Of a DNA stretch of 64,000 nt, positions 44,451 to 55,665 are shown piece by piece. The position numbers and the translations under genes are program-made. This DNA is from Liquidambar formosana (lineage: Eukaryota > Streptophyta > Magnoliopsida > Saxifragales > Altingiaceae), in assembly GCA_039720395.1 (NCBI GenBank), contig CM077826.1:23578430-23642429 (forward strand). Direction: 5' to 3'. A model generated the notes under the pieces. That model was given only the letters and a program-made list of their open reading frames with translations, did no database searches and was not told where the DNA came from. Numbering within the stretch: position 1 is the first letter of the stretch; the number at the start of each line of letters is the position of its first letter.

Positions 44451-47048
44451 TGTGAACCCCGGAAATTGGGCCCACAAGGGATTGAAAGAAAATGGGTTTG
44501 AAAAAGAAAAAGGAAAGGAGTCGCCACCTTATTTTTTAAAGGAAACAAGGAAAACCCTAAAAATAGTTTGTTTTAGGAAAACAATTTGAATGACTCCATA
44601 AAAAAGGAAAGGCAAAAACCAATCTTTTGAAAACCAAAGAAATCGGGGATTCGGAGGCTAAGTTATGACATGGGAAGGTTCTAGGCAAAGCCTATAGGCA
44701 CCCATGTCACCCTTTCGGTCTCTCAGTTCATTTGGGCTAAATCAAGATCTTTCCATACAAAAATCAGCAAGTATATCATCACAAGAATTGCATGCATATC
44801 GTATATTTCATTCATCCATCCATGCATAATAAGCACATAAAAACAGAAAAAGAAAAAGAAGAAAAGAAAACAAAAATAAACCTAGGATGCTTGGATCCTA
44901 GAACGGACTTGAGCCTCACGAAGAGCGCCTACGTACCATGCAACGAAATACATGGATCAAAGTCCACGTAGTTCGATTAGAACTAAGGTTAAATCCTAAT
45001 ACAAACCTATGGTAAAAACCCTAGGTTTCCTTATTTGATCAAAAGAGAATTGATAGAAAGTTTGATTTTAGGAAAGAAATCCACAAAATGGAAACTTTAA
45101 TAAAAACCAGAATTTTGTTTATGAAGGAAACCTCTAATTAAACCATAGGATCATATTAAAAATTAACCCTAAATAGGGAGAAGAGAAGGGATAAGGAAGA
45201 AAGGTGAATTGGGACACCTTCACACCCACTTACCTGAGCGCAATTACTCCAAACATTAGCTATTTCAGACATAAGCAGCCCTATTTGCTATAGGACAAAT
45301 ACCACACCTATTTGCACCCTTACAAGTGCTCAAAACCATGCAAAAACACTAATATGCAAATCTGGACAGAATAGTATTATGACCTAAAATCATCCACTAA
45401 GCATGCCAATAGCAAAAACAGCGAACAATAATAAGTCCTAACATATTCCTAGAACCATATAATGCATAAAAACCCTAAAACATACTAACATGCATGCAAA
45501 ACTATCATGTTTACTCCATATGAAAAACATATACAGCAAACACGAAGAAAAACCAATAAAAAAGTCTACTTTATCATGCTATATGAAAACAAACACGAAA
45601 CAATGACTCTAAAACCCTAAACTCACAAATATGCTTAAAAACTCACAAGACATACTTTAATCATGCTAAAACCAAACTAAACAGAAATTAAATCATGCAT
45701 ATTAACTAACTAAAGCAATATAACATGATGAAAATCCTAACTCTAACATACAATGACACTAATCCTAGCACAAGGACAAATAGGAGCACAAGAATCATAA
45801 CTATGCATTAAAAACCTAAAGGACAGCCCTAAAGCATGCTAAACAGTAGATAAAAAATAGATATTCCATGTATATTAACTAGCTAGAGTGTTAATACATG
45901 ATAAAAAAGTTACCTTTAACATGCAATAAGCCTAACCCATATGAAAACCTAGTTTAAGCTTGAATAGAGAAGGAGAATACCTTAGGAAGGGCCTTCCTTT
46001 GTGTTTGTAATTGTTCGTGGCTCCTCAGGTCTTTAGAGTGAATCAAACCAACACGAATCCTCCTCTTTGTCAAAGTGGTATCACAGCAAAGAGATCAAAA
46101 CTCACTCAACTTTGAAAAGAAATAGAAAACAAAAAGAGAACAAGAGAAAAGAAAAGTGATTTTCGTCACTTTGCAGCAGCAGCAACTTCAATCGCGTTTT
46201 TGGGTATGAAAACGTTGGATTTGGACAAAGCTTGTGAAATACAAAGTTGTAGAGAATTGAATTATCTTTCTAAAAAGACCAATTTCATCAAATTCTGACT
46301 TTGGATGAAAAAGTTATGATTAAAATACGACTTCTGGTTTTCAGAAAATCTGCTGCTGAATTATGACGAATTTCACTCCCCCCAAACCCTCTTCTCCTCT
46401 TCCTTGTTTAAAGACATTAAGAGAGTATTTATAGCTGAAATCTGGAGTTTCCCTTTCCTTCCTAGACTAGGTTTCCTTGGAGAATAATCAAAAGGTATTT
46501 TATAATGATAAAAGACTTCTAATCTGAATAGGAAAAGGAAATTGTCTTTTATAAAAATTGGGAGACTGACCGCTAACACGCATGCACATGTATCGTATGT
46601 GCGTACACACACTCATCACATACGTACACGTATTAGTGTCATGATAAAAATGGCTAATTTAATAAAATAATTTTCTTTTCATTTTAACCAAAAATCTCAT
46701 GCTGTGATTCGCACTAATTCTTCAAGGATAATCCGTAAATAACCACACTAAACTCATCATCAGGGCCACGGGACTTAATACCTCATATGCATCCATATGA
46801 ACTCCAATTGACAATTTGGAGATCATTCCAAGGTCAAATGAAAAGTTTGGGACTTAAAAGACAATTATGCCCCTCAAGTCACAAAAGCTCTTATTATCCC
46901 TCAAGATCAACTCCAATTTGAACCAAAATTCATATCCATTGTCCTTGTGACTCTAGAAAACTAATGCAAGTGACTAGACTCAAAAACCAAACAAAAACAT
47001 GCATGAAATGATGAGCCTAGTAAGGTGGTGCAAAAATGGGGTGTGACA
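44451..47048 (-). repeat. Element C 5' LTR (2598 bp)
   Basis: Nearly identical to 20060-22658, with TG...CA termini. It is followed at 47049-47053 by the right copy of the TCCAC duplication. The TACGTA stem-loop is at 44928-44975 and the U3 inverted repeat at about 46573-46636. Confidence 0.97.
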
Positions 47049-47053
47049 TCCAC

Positions 47054-47634
47054 AACTTAGAGAAAACCCGCGTCTAGTTGCTTGGTTACCTCTTCTTTTA
47101 CTTTTAAGGCCCATTCTGGTTTTAATCTTCTTAGCTTTTGCTTTACTAGCTTCTTTAGGAGATTAGTGGGGATATAGTGTTGCACAATATCGAGGTCAAT
47201 GCCAGGCATGTCTTCATAGGACCATGCAAAAACCATAAGGTTGGATTTTAAGAGGGAAATCATTTTTTCTTTTTCAATGGGGGAGAGAGTTTTCCCAATT
47301 TTAACTATTCTTGGCAATTCATTCGTTCCTAAGTTGATTAATTCCAATTCATCCATATTAGGTTCGGTGATGCCCCTTTTCCTTTGCTCAACGAGCTCCG
47401 GGGGGACATCGTTGCTAGGATCTATATCCATGCTATAGATATCCATAGAAGAGAGAAAAGAGACACTACATATATAAAGAAAAAAAACATACTTTATTAA
47501 CTAGGAATAGTAGGAATGACACAAAGAAAGAAAGAAACAAAACAAAACAAATCTGTATTACCACTATGACTCCACCATGTGAGTTAAGGAGATACTTCTT
47601 ATTGAATTAGGGAAATATTACTAATCTAAGACAC
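47054..47634 (-). pseudogene. pol: Element B pol N-terminal linker and decayed intron
   Basis: The frame at 47057-47446 (MDIYSMDIDPSNDVPPELVE...WALKVKEEVTKQLDAGFL) continues into the RT fragment left of element C. Upstream of it, 47447-47634 corresponds to the predicted intron of C. The acceptor AG survives (TGTAG) but the donor is ATAGGT. Confidence 0.85.
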
Positions 47635-50345
47635 CTATAAGATGCTATCAGGTAGGCCAAGGTCTTCTTCTTCATGGAGTTCCGCAATGACACCACTTTT
47701 AAGGTACCAATTAAGGAGTGGCATGGTAACATGGCTAATGGACGAACCCTGGAATTCTTAAACGGTTGAGTCTCCCAAAGTAAGGATTACATCTTGGAAC
47801 ATTTCAGTCGTAGCCTCTGCATCCAAGTTCTCAGCCCAGTCCTCCTCTTTCTTTTCCCAGAACCCATCATTGATGCCTCCATCATCCACCATTTTAGCTG
47901 TGATTGGATACCACTTGGTGAAGAAGATTTCAAATCCCAGAACTCTGGCCTTGGTAGCTCGGTCAAAGGTGGGTTCTAGAAACCCCACAATATAGAAAGT
48001 TATCCCCTTCTTTGATGAAGTAACCATTCAAAGTGGGTCGATATAGTGAGATCCTCAGGTCTGGCACCCTTCCCTCGGCTTTGGCTCTTACCTTCTCCTT
48101 ATTCCTTTTTAGCATTTCCATATGGTTATTTCTGGAAGGCTCATATCCTAGCCCAAGGGTGTATGAGGCGACACGACTCTGAATAGACCTAGGGATCCCT
48201 TATTGGTGACGCCCTAGACCCATGCCTAGAAAGAAACTTATTCTTCTCATGATCTCACTGATGTGTAAATTGCCATGGGGGCAAAATTCCAAAGGTATTA
48301 ACTCACCCTTTTCAAGCTCCTTCTCAATGCATTGGACATAGTTAAACCCAGATAATGGCACCGCCACTGATTCTGGTTGTATCTTACATACAGGCACCCC
48401 TACTAGTTTCAAATCATAATCTCCTTGAAGTGTCACTATGGCCCCTTCATAAGGAAACTTCACCTTTTGATAGAGCGAAAACGGCATAACCCCAGCAGGA
48501 TGGATCCAAGGTCTTCCCAACAATAGATTGAAATACGACGGCACATCCAACACTTGGAATTCCACCTTAAATTCAGTGGGTACCATGATTAGAAGTAACG
48601 TAACCACCCCTATCACTTCTCGGTGAGTGTTGTCATAAGCTCTCACAGTTTACCCAGATGATGGGAAATCGGTGGGGCCTAAACCCAAGATAGTGGCAGT
48701 TCTGAGAGGATATACATTCAATTTGGACCCATTATCAATGAGGACGGTGGGAACCCTCTTTCCCATGGTGTCAACGGTCACATAGAGAGCTTAGGAATGG
48801 CTTGGCCCACTTTTAGGTAAGTCTACATTGGTAAACACAATAGTTGAGTTCTTAGGGGTTGGATTCACTAAATGTACTAATCCCTCGGGATGTATCAATA
48901 GACACCCGTATCTGATTTAGTAGTTTCAAGACGGTCTATCTATGCTTATGTAAGGCCATCAGTAAGCCCCAAATAGTGATATTGGTATTGGTCTTCTTCA
49001 GCTGCCTAACCACCTCATCCTCTTTTTCTTGTAAGTCGGGACGCCTTTGCCCCTCTAAGTCTCCCAACAGATTCTTGAATTCCAAGTGTGGAAGCTTGAA
49101 ATGACGGCCCCTCTAGTTATATGATCCAACTCATCATTCCTAGCCCATATGTCATGGACTTCCTCGAAGTCATTCATTAAGTCTTCCCATTTTATCATAT
49201 TAATGCTTTGTATTTTCTCTAGTAAGTCGTCCCAACCTATAAGGACTATCGGCTCATCTGACATGGGATTTGGACTCGGGTACAGCACATAGTAATCAAA
49301 TTTCCTAGAAGATTCTCCCAATAGGCTGACTTGAGGATCTCCTACTTCATATCTTTCTTTTAACTCTTGTTGGATGGATTTCCTTGGCAATAACAACACC
49401 TTTTGGTCAATAAGGTCTTGAATGATCTTCTTTAGCATGGGACAAGCTTAGTGTCACGGCTGGGTGTACGATGGTATTGGCAATATTGGTGAGCGATTAA
49501 AGGCCTTGGTTTTGGTGGGAGTGACATTATGAGGCTTTTGTTGCGGCAAAGGGTGAAAAGTTGGGTTAAGGTCATGGGGAGTAGGGTATATTGTCTTACG
49601 GATTGACGAGGGTGAGATGATTCAGCTTCGATGGCATTTATGTTGTTTGGTGGGTATATGTTGTTGTGAGATGGAAGAGGATTACGGGTGATATTTGGGC
49701 GGCTTGGTGGTAAGATGATTTGCTTATCGAGGAAATCTTGGATTTAGTGGCGAAGGCGGTAGCAGTGGTTGGTGGCATGACCTTTGGATTGGTGATACTT
49801 GCAGTACTCATTCTCATTGTAGTTTTTGGTTAAGGGGTTAGGTGGAGGCCTTGGGTCAAGTGGTTTCAATAGGTCACAGCTCATAAGCTTTTCCAAGACT
49901 CTTTCGAGTGGCATGTCTAGTCCGGTGAATTGGCGAGGTCGGTTCACATCATTAAGAGAGATGGGTTGAATGGGTTGGGTTATGGCATTGACCTTTGTGT
50001 TGTTCTTCCTAACAAAGTTTGTCTTATGACTCCTTGCTTCCTTAGTTTTGATTGTCCCATCATTGATAGCATCCTCAACTTGCATGCCAGCCCCAATAAG
50101 AGCTTTGAAATTTGGGAAATAGTGGGTGAATAGGTGTTTATGATACACGGGCAGCAAGTTCTTAACCACCAACTGAATTTGGTCTTCTTCATTCGGCCTA
50201 TCCATCATTCTTGAAGCCTTTTGTTTTCACCTTGTAATGTAAGCAAAGAAAGTATTATGAGCCCCTTGTTTCATGGTTTCCAAGTTTCTCCGGATAACAT
50301 CTACTTTTGTATTATACTTGTAGTGCTCCAAGAACTCATTGCATA
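47635..50345 (-). pseudogene. gag-pro: Element B gag-protease, C-terminal part, decayed
   Basis: Homologous to 40236-42960 of C. Recognisable frames: protease C-terminal half (48200-48646, LLLGRPWIHP), acidic linker with second knuckle region (49055-49438), Gag C-terminus with an intact first zinc knuckle (49744-50208, CKYHQSKGHATNHC). Stops and frameshifts separate them. Solo LTR F interrupts at 50346. Confidence 0.9.
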
Positions 50346-51081
50346 TGTGAACCATGGGTTTCGATCCAAGGGAGGGGGAAGGAAAGAGAACCCTTCTTTT
50401 AAAAAGACTTGTAGAGATTTAAATTAATAAAAATCTGGTTTTTAAAAGGTTCACAAAAACAAAACAAACAAGGAGTTGCCACCTCATTTTTAGGAAAAGA
50501 GGAAAACCATAAAAAGAGTTTTTAAAGAAAACCTTTGAAAACCAACCACATGACTCTGATCAAGGAAAAGCAGGTCTATCAAAACAAGAGAGGATTCGGA
50601 GACTAAGTTACGATGTGGGAAGGTTCTAGGAAACATCCTATAGGCACCCACATCGCCCCAAAGTGGGTCTCTGAATTTATATGGGCTATTTCAATCACTT
50701 CCTAATTAGTCACCATGCATATGCAAAGAATCATCCATAAATAATCCACATTCATCCATGAACATCTATAAAGCAATAAACATCCATAAAGCATGTAAAC
50801 ATCCATGAATAAGTATGAGAGATATGGAAAGCAAGTAAGAGATAGAGAGAATGAGCAAACAAGTCCATCCTATCCACTAGCAAATATGTGATGGATAAAT
50901 GAGCAAGCATGGGTCCATCCTATTCCACTAGCATATTGTGATGGACAAATGAGCAAGCATGGGTCCATCCTACTCCACTAGCAACTAAGTGATGGACAAA
51001 TGGGTAGAAAGAAAGAAAGAAAAGAAAAAGAAAACCTAGGATACTTAGTATCCTAGGGCGGACTTGAACATCAAATGAGTG

Positions 51082-51131
51082 CTTACGTACCTTACATACA
51101 AAGATGTAAGGATCAAAGTCCACGTAGTTCG
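51082..51131. other. TACGTA stem-loop in solo LTR F
   Basis: Same layout as in LTR C but with a different inner stem: CCTTACAT pairs perfectly with ATGTAAGG, where C and E have CCATG and CATGG. The flanking TACGTA and ACGTAG parts and the ATCAAAGTCC spacer are conserved. Confidence 0.75.
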
Positions 51132-52965
51132 ATTGAGAAGGGGTTGCTCCCTTTACAATGAACTATAAACCCTAAGTTTCTATAAAAAAAAAAAAAAAAA
51201 AAAAGAGTTTTAAAAGAAGAAGGATTTCCAAAAAAGGAATTTGAGAAAAGATAGAATTTGAAAAGAGATAGAACTCTTATCCAAAAAGGAGTTTGAAAGA
51301 AGTAGAATTCTAAAAGAGATAGAACTCTAATTAAAACAGAATTTTAAGAAAGTTGGAAACTTAGGACTTCTAATCCAAAGTAAAGACAATAACCCAAGGA
51401 GGGAGAAGAGAACAACTCACACAATACTCACCATGAACCACTTACCATATGCAAATTATCCCGAAACATCGAGAAAACATCAATTAATCACCCTATGTAT
51501 TCTATAGGGCAATTATTAAGCTCGAACCAACCATATTCATGCTCAAATCATCATTAGAAGACCTAAATCAAATCTGGACAGGATACTAAACATGCATATA
51601 ATGACCTAACACTCATGCAAATAACAAAAATCAAAAGAAAAACTCAATCCTATATGCTCTTATATGCTCAAATCATCCCAAAACATCGGGAAATCACCAA
51701 TTAATCACCCTATGTATTCTATCAGGCAATTATTAAGCTCAAATCATTCATATTCATGCTCAAATCATCATTAAAAGACCTAAATCAAATCTGGACAGAA
51801 TACTAAACATGCATATAATGACCTAATACTCATGCAAATAACAAGAATCAAAAGAGAAACAAAATCCTAATATGCTCCTCTATGCTCTAAACATCCTAAC
51901 ATGCACAAAACTATCAAAAACATGCTAAATAGGCATTACCATGATGAAAATATCATATGACAATCCTAAACATGAAAAGAAAACCTAACATGATGCCTTA
52001 GGTAAGTACTTTATGTAAGGAATGTGAAATAATCATCCTTACGGCGAGCTTTCTTAAGTAAAACTATCCAGAGATAATTTTACGTAGAAATCACTCCATA
52101 TGAATGGTTTCTTCACACATCCTACGTAAAATATATGCCTAAGAATGCAAAGAAACTCACAACGCACTTAAACACACTCCAGAAAGCATCCATGCATAAC
52201 CTCACCCTCTAAGGACGATAATTATCCTCGAAAAGGATAATCATCCATACACCTATGAAGATGAGGCTTACACAGGCCCTATACAAAAGATGCTTAAAAT
52301 CATGCATATAATTGAACCATGAAGAGAAAATGGCCTAAACACATCAATTGATTTTTCATGCAATACGTACCTCTATCCTTAAGGGAGAAACTATCCAAAC
52401 AGCAAGCAATTCACAATCCTAATCCACTAACATGCATTCTCATAATCTTTGAATCATAGACACTCTAAAATATAGAGCATATATGATTCCTAATTCAATT
52501 CTAAGCCATAGTTATGCAGAGAATAGAGTAGAAGAAGAAGGAATAGTAAAAGGAAGTAAAGGAGACTTACAACAAAGCAAGGGTCTTTGCTGCGTTCTTC
52601 CTTCTCTTTGGCTTGGTTCCCTTCTAGTTCCTCTTCAAAATTGCAGTAGAAAGCCTCCTCCAAGTGATATGGGTGTGTGCAAACTCGTGGTCCCTCTCTC
52701 TCTCTCAGGAATATCAAGTGTCAAATAAGCCAAAAGTCCTTTATGCTGATGAATCAGCCTCTATTTATAACCAACCAACCATATGAACCAATGGTTGAGA
52801 TTAATTCACTATAAAATCAATCTAGGGCTGTAATTAAATCCCATGAATGTTAAACAACTAAAACCACCTCCCAATAGGCTTAAAAGTCCTTTAGAAGGCT
52901 GAAAATCGGAGTGGTAGAGTCCCATTTCGTCAAAAATTCGAAAGGAGAGAAATCAGGACGAAATG

Positions 52966-53024
52966 CTCGGGTGACTGGTTGGGGTGAACCGGTCCAACCG
53001 GTTGAGCCCAATCGGTCACCCGAG
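52966..53024. repeat. Inverted repeat in U3 of LTR F
   Basis: Outer arms CTCGGGTGACTGGTT and AATCGGTCACCCGAG pair with two mismatches. An inner perfect dyad has arms AACCGGT and ACCGGTT around CCA. The outermost ten bases match those of LTRs B and E although the loop is unrelated. It lies about 200 bp upstream of the minus-strand TATA box. Confidence 0.85.
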
Positions 53025-53662
53025 AAGAATCCAAAAATTTTGGAATTCTAGCTCGGTTTGGACTTCGAACTTGAAACGGACTTAAATTCTTCATTTTAAC
53101 ACCGATTTGAGTGATTCAAAAGCCAAAATTTCAAGGATTCAATGTATAATAAGCCTAGAATATTCTTGAACCAAGAATCCCTAACCACGGTTAGGTGGCT
53201 GGGTTTTCATGAGGCGATTACCCGAAAAAAGGTCAATTAAGCATAGGGTAATGTGGTGAACCAATCCTAAACCTATCAATAAAATAAATTGGCACTTCAA
53301 TTAGGCTCATTTCATCATTCTAAGGTCAATGGAACACTCCGGAACAAATTTGGAAGTCAATTGGAAAATATACGAAGTAAAAGACGAAATTGCCCTTCAA
53401 GTCGTAAAAGTTCTAATTAGCTATCCAAACCTATCTGGAATTGAACCAAATTTGACACACATATCTAAAATGACCCTAGAAACTAAATACAAGTGATGGG
53501 ACTCAACAAAGAGACAAAAATATGCATGCACTGATGACCTATTCTCCTAAGGCTTAAAAAGGTAAAATTGTCCTTTAAGGCTTAGGGACTCCTAAATGCT
53601 TCTAAACGTAACCAGATGCTATCATGAACTCATGGGGGTGAAAATGGGGTGTCTACAGCATA

Positions 53663-54209
53663 TATCTTCCCAAGTTCGATTCCTATTCTCATCCAACGCT
53701 AAGAACCATTTTAAAGCGAAAGTTGCAAGGGTTTCGCGGATCATTTAAGCTAGAAGTTCATCAGTAGCCCCTCGAGGATGCATAGCCCATACATACATTT
53801 TCAAATGAGTTTTGGGGTAGCCCATACCATCAAACTTCTCCAACTTTGGCATCTTGAATTGCAATAGAATATGAGCCGTTGGAAACAAAGATAACGCGGA
53901 GTCACTGCTGGTACCTTTTTCCTTAGTTTCCCCTTTTAGGTTGATAACCTCGAGTTTCGAGCTACTTTCCCCTCTTGTCTTAGTGTTCTCATTGGATTGA
54001 GGTCCTTCTTCAGTGCTAGCCCTATGAGGTACGCCCGAGGAATGGGCCTTAGAACCATTGTTTTCTTGATCTGCCATCTTCTGTTGGTTCTCTTAAGCCA
54101 TTCTCAATGCTGTTTTGGATGTCTGAGCGGCGTGTTCAAGTTTGGTTATTATAGCTTTTAGGAAACCCTCAAGGTCAAAGTCTCCTCCGCTAGCTCTTTC
54201 GTCGGCCAT
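53663..54209 (-). pseudogene. gag: Element B gag N-terminal part, decayed
   Basis: The start codon region MADERAS lies at about 54209. The readable frame at 53745-54077 matches residues of C gag around KAHSSG and KFDGMGYPKTHLKMYV. A deletion relative to C removes the segment around the C residues KVEALERTIKG. It joins 50345 once F and its duplication are removed. Confidence 0.87.
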
Positions 54210-55063
54210 GTCTGTCAGATGGATAGACTCAGCACTTACTAGACGCCCTTGCAGATTACGAATTCAAGCCAGCACGTTTGTAGATGGAAAAATTTTAACC
54301 TTTAGCCTAAGGACTTGTCCTAAACCTCCATATTTATCTTAATGAACCCAGATTTACACCATAGTTATCCAATTCATTCCTTTTATCCAATTGCCCTTAC
54401 AAAGGACATGGATTGGGGGTTTGTGTTAAACAAATAAGGTATAGAGTCCTTTAATTAGGTTTAATGAATTCCCAAGGATTAGCACATCACAAACATAGCC
54501 TAACATCCTATTTCTTTAACTTATTCCTTCTAACCCCTGGCCTTAACAAGGTTAGGGTACAAAAGTATATATTAAAGGCATAGGATATGAAGCCTCTGAT
54601 CACAAACACGGTATAGCATCATTACAAACAATTGTGGGTGCATAATGGTGAGACCATAGTGTCCTATAAGCTCCACTATATACACTAAGAGAGGGTAGGC
54701 TAGGGTCCTTCACTTGCTTGAACCAATCCTTATACCTAACCACATGTGGCATCAGGAACGCTGCATAGGTCCAGTAGTACGTGAATGGATTCATTCAATA
54801 TACCCAAGGGCAAGCTCAAGGGTACTAGGCAAGAGAGGTTGATAGCTTTCGCCCCAATACTTAGAATCAGGAAAACCAAGGTTGAAACTAAGCCGATCAT
54901 TGGCAAGGATACATCGAGGGACAATCGAGCCTATCATGCAACAATTTGCGCACCCAATGCAATAAATGAAAGCGCACAATCAAGCGGATGCATGTGATTC
55001 ATTTTAATTAAACATAAGAAATTAGTTTAGCCCAATTAAACTTTATAGAGTCTAGCCCACAAA
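54210..55063 (-). other. Element B 5' leader
   Basis: Homologous to 43575-44429 of C over its whole length. No sense ORF is supported. Confidence 0.7.
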
Positions 55064-55081
55064 TCCCTAATGGAGTCGCCA
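55064..55081 (-). other. Element B primer-binding site (Arg-type, decayed)
   Basis: The minus strand reads TGGCGACTCCATTAGGGA, three bases after the LTR end, with two changes from the C site. Confidence 0.75.
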
Positions 55082-55084
55082 AAC

Positions 55085-55665
55085 TGTGAACCCCAAAAAA
55101 GTGGCCCATAAGGATTAAAAAAAGGATTAGGTTTAAAAAAGAAAAATGAAGTCGCCACCTTATTTTTTAAAGGAAACAAGGAAAACCCTAAAAACACTTT
55201 GTTTTAAGAAAACATTTTGAATGACTCCATGTTTTAAAAAGGAAAGGCAAAAATAGTCTTTTTGGAAACCAAAGAAAACTGGGGATTCGGAGGCTAAGTT
55301 ATTACATGGGAAAGTTCTAAGCAAAACCTATAGGCAACCATGTCACCCTTTCGGTCTCTTAGTTTACTTGGGCTAAATTAGCATCTTACCATACAAAAAT
55401 TAGGTAGTATATCATCACAAGTTAGCATGCATATCATATATTCCTTCCATACACAATAAACAAATAAATAAATAAAAGAAGGAAAAAAACTAGAAAACTA
55501 GGATGCTTGGATCCTAGGGCGGACTTGAGCCTCAAAGTGCTTACGTACCATGCAATGAAATACATAGATCAAAGTCTACGTAGTTCGAATAGAATTAGGG
55601 TTAAATCTTAATATAAACCTATGGTAAAAACCCTAAGTTTCCTTATTTGAAAGAGAATGTGATAT
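55085..55665 (-). repeat. Element B 5' LTR, first part, truncated by D
   Basis: It begins TGTGAACCCCAAAAAAG and aligns with LTRs C and E. It carries GTCGCCACCTTA and a TACGTA stem-loop (55540-55587). It breaks at GATAT (55661-55665), where the D sequence begins; the continuation TTGATAG is seen in the other LTR-B remnant at about 9079. Confidence 0.9.

Larger units (their letters stand above)
20060..47048 (-). mobile_element. Element C: near-complete Tat/Ogre-like Ty3 element with antisense cargo
   Basis: The span is 26,989 bp, of which 9,777 bp is Copia-2 plus its duplication, so C itself is about 17.2 kb. It has LTRs at 20060-22658 and 44451-47048, a PBS, gag-pro, a probable intron, pol with two RNase H domains, and an antisense PMD-like ORF. 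I noted roughly twenty differences between the 2.6-kb LTRs by eye (under 1%). Long LTRs, an Arg-type PBS, a second RNase H and a PRO-RT intron are known Tat/Ogre traits. There is no Ogre-like ORF1 before gag. Confidence 0.95.
50341..53662 (-). mobile_element. Solo LTR F (3312 bp) with GCATA target duplication
   Basis: TGTGAACCATGGG begins at 50346 and GGGGTGTCTACA ends at 53657, flanked by GCATA at 50341-50345 and 53658-53662. Gag-B resumes in register after it. A minus-strand TATA box (52762-52769), an inverted repeat (52966-53024) and shared LTR boxes mark it as a diverged Tat-type LTR on the minus strand. No internal domain remains. A poly-A run lies at about 51184-51203. Confidence 0.93.
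9030..55665 (-). mobile_element. Element B: old Tat/Ogre-like Ty3 element, host of the nested insertions
   Basis: Visible pieces on the minus strand, in element order: partial 5' LTR (55085-55665), Arg-type PBS (55064-55081), leader, gag-pro pseudogene (54209 to 47635, split by F), pol pseudogene (47446 to 17095, split by C), antisense PMD-like pseudogene (12872-16756, split by G), tandem hairpin array, PPT, and 3' LTR remnant (9030-10980). The two LTR remnants share the diagnostic stretch AAGAGAATGTGATAT, which C lacks, so they belong to one element. Frameshifts and stops are frequent, so this is the oldest layer. Confidence 0.9.

Noticed and set aside
52483..52728. Opposed ORFs of 75-81 aa in solo LTR F
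   Set aside because: They lie in the LTR transcription-start region, overlap each other on both strands and have no support as genes.
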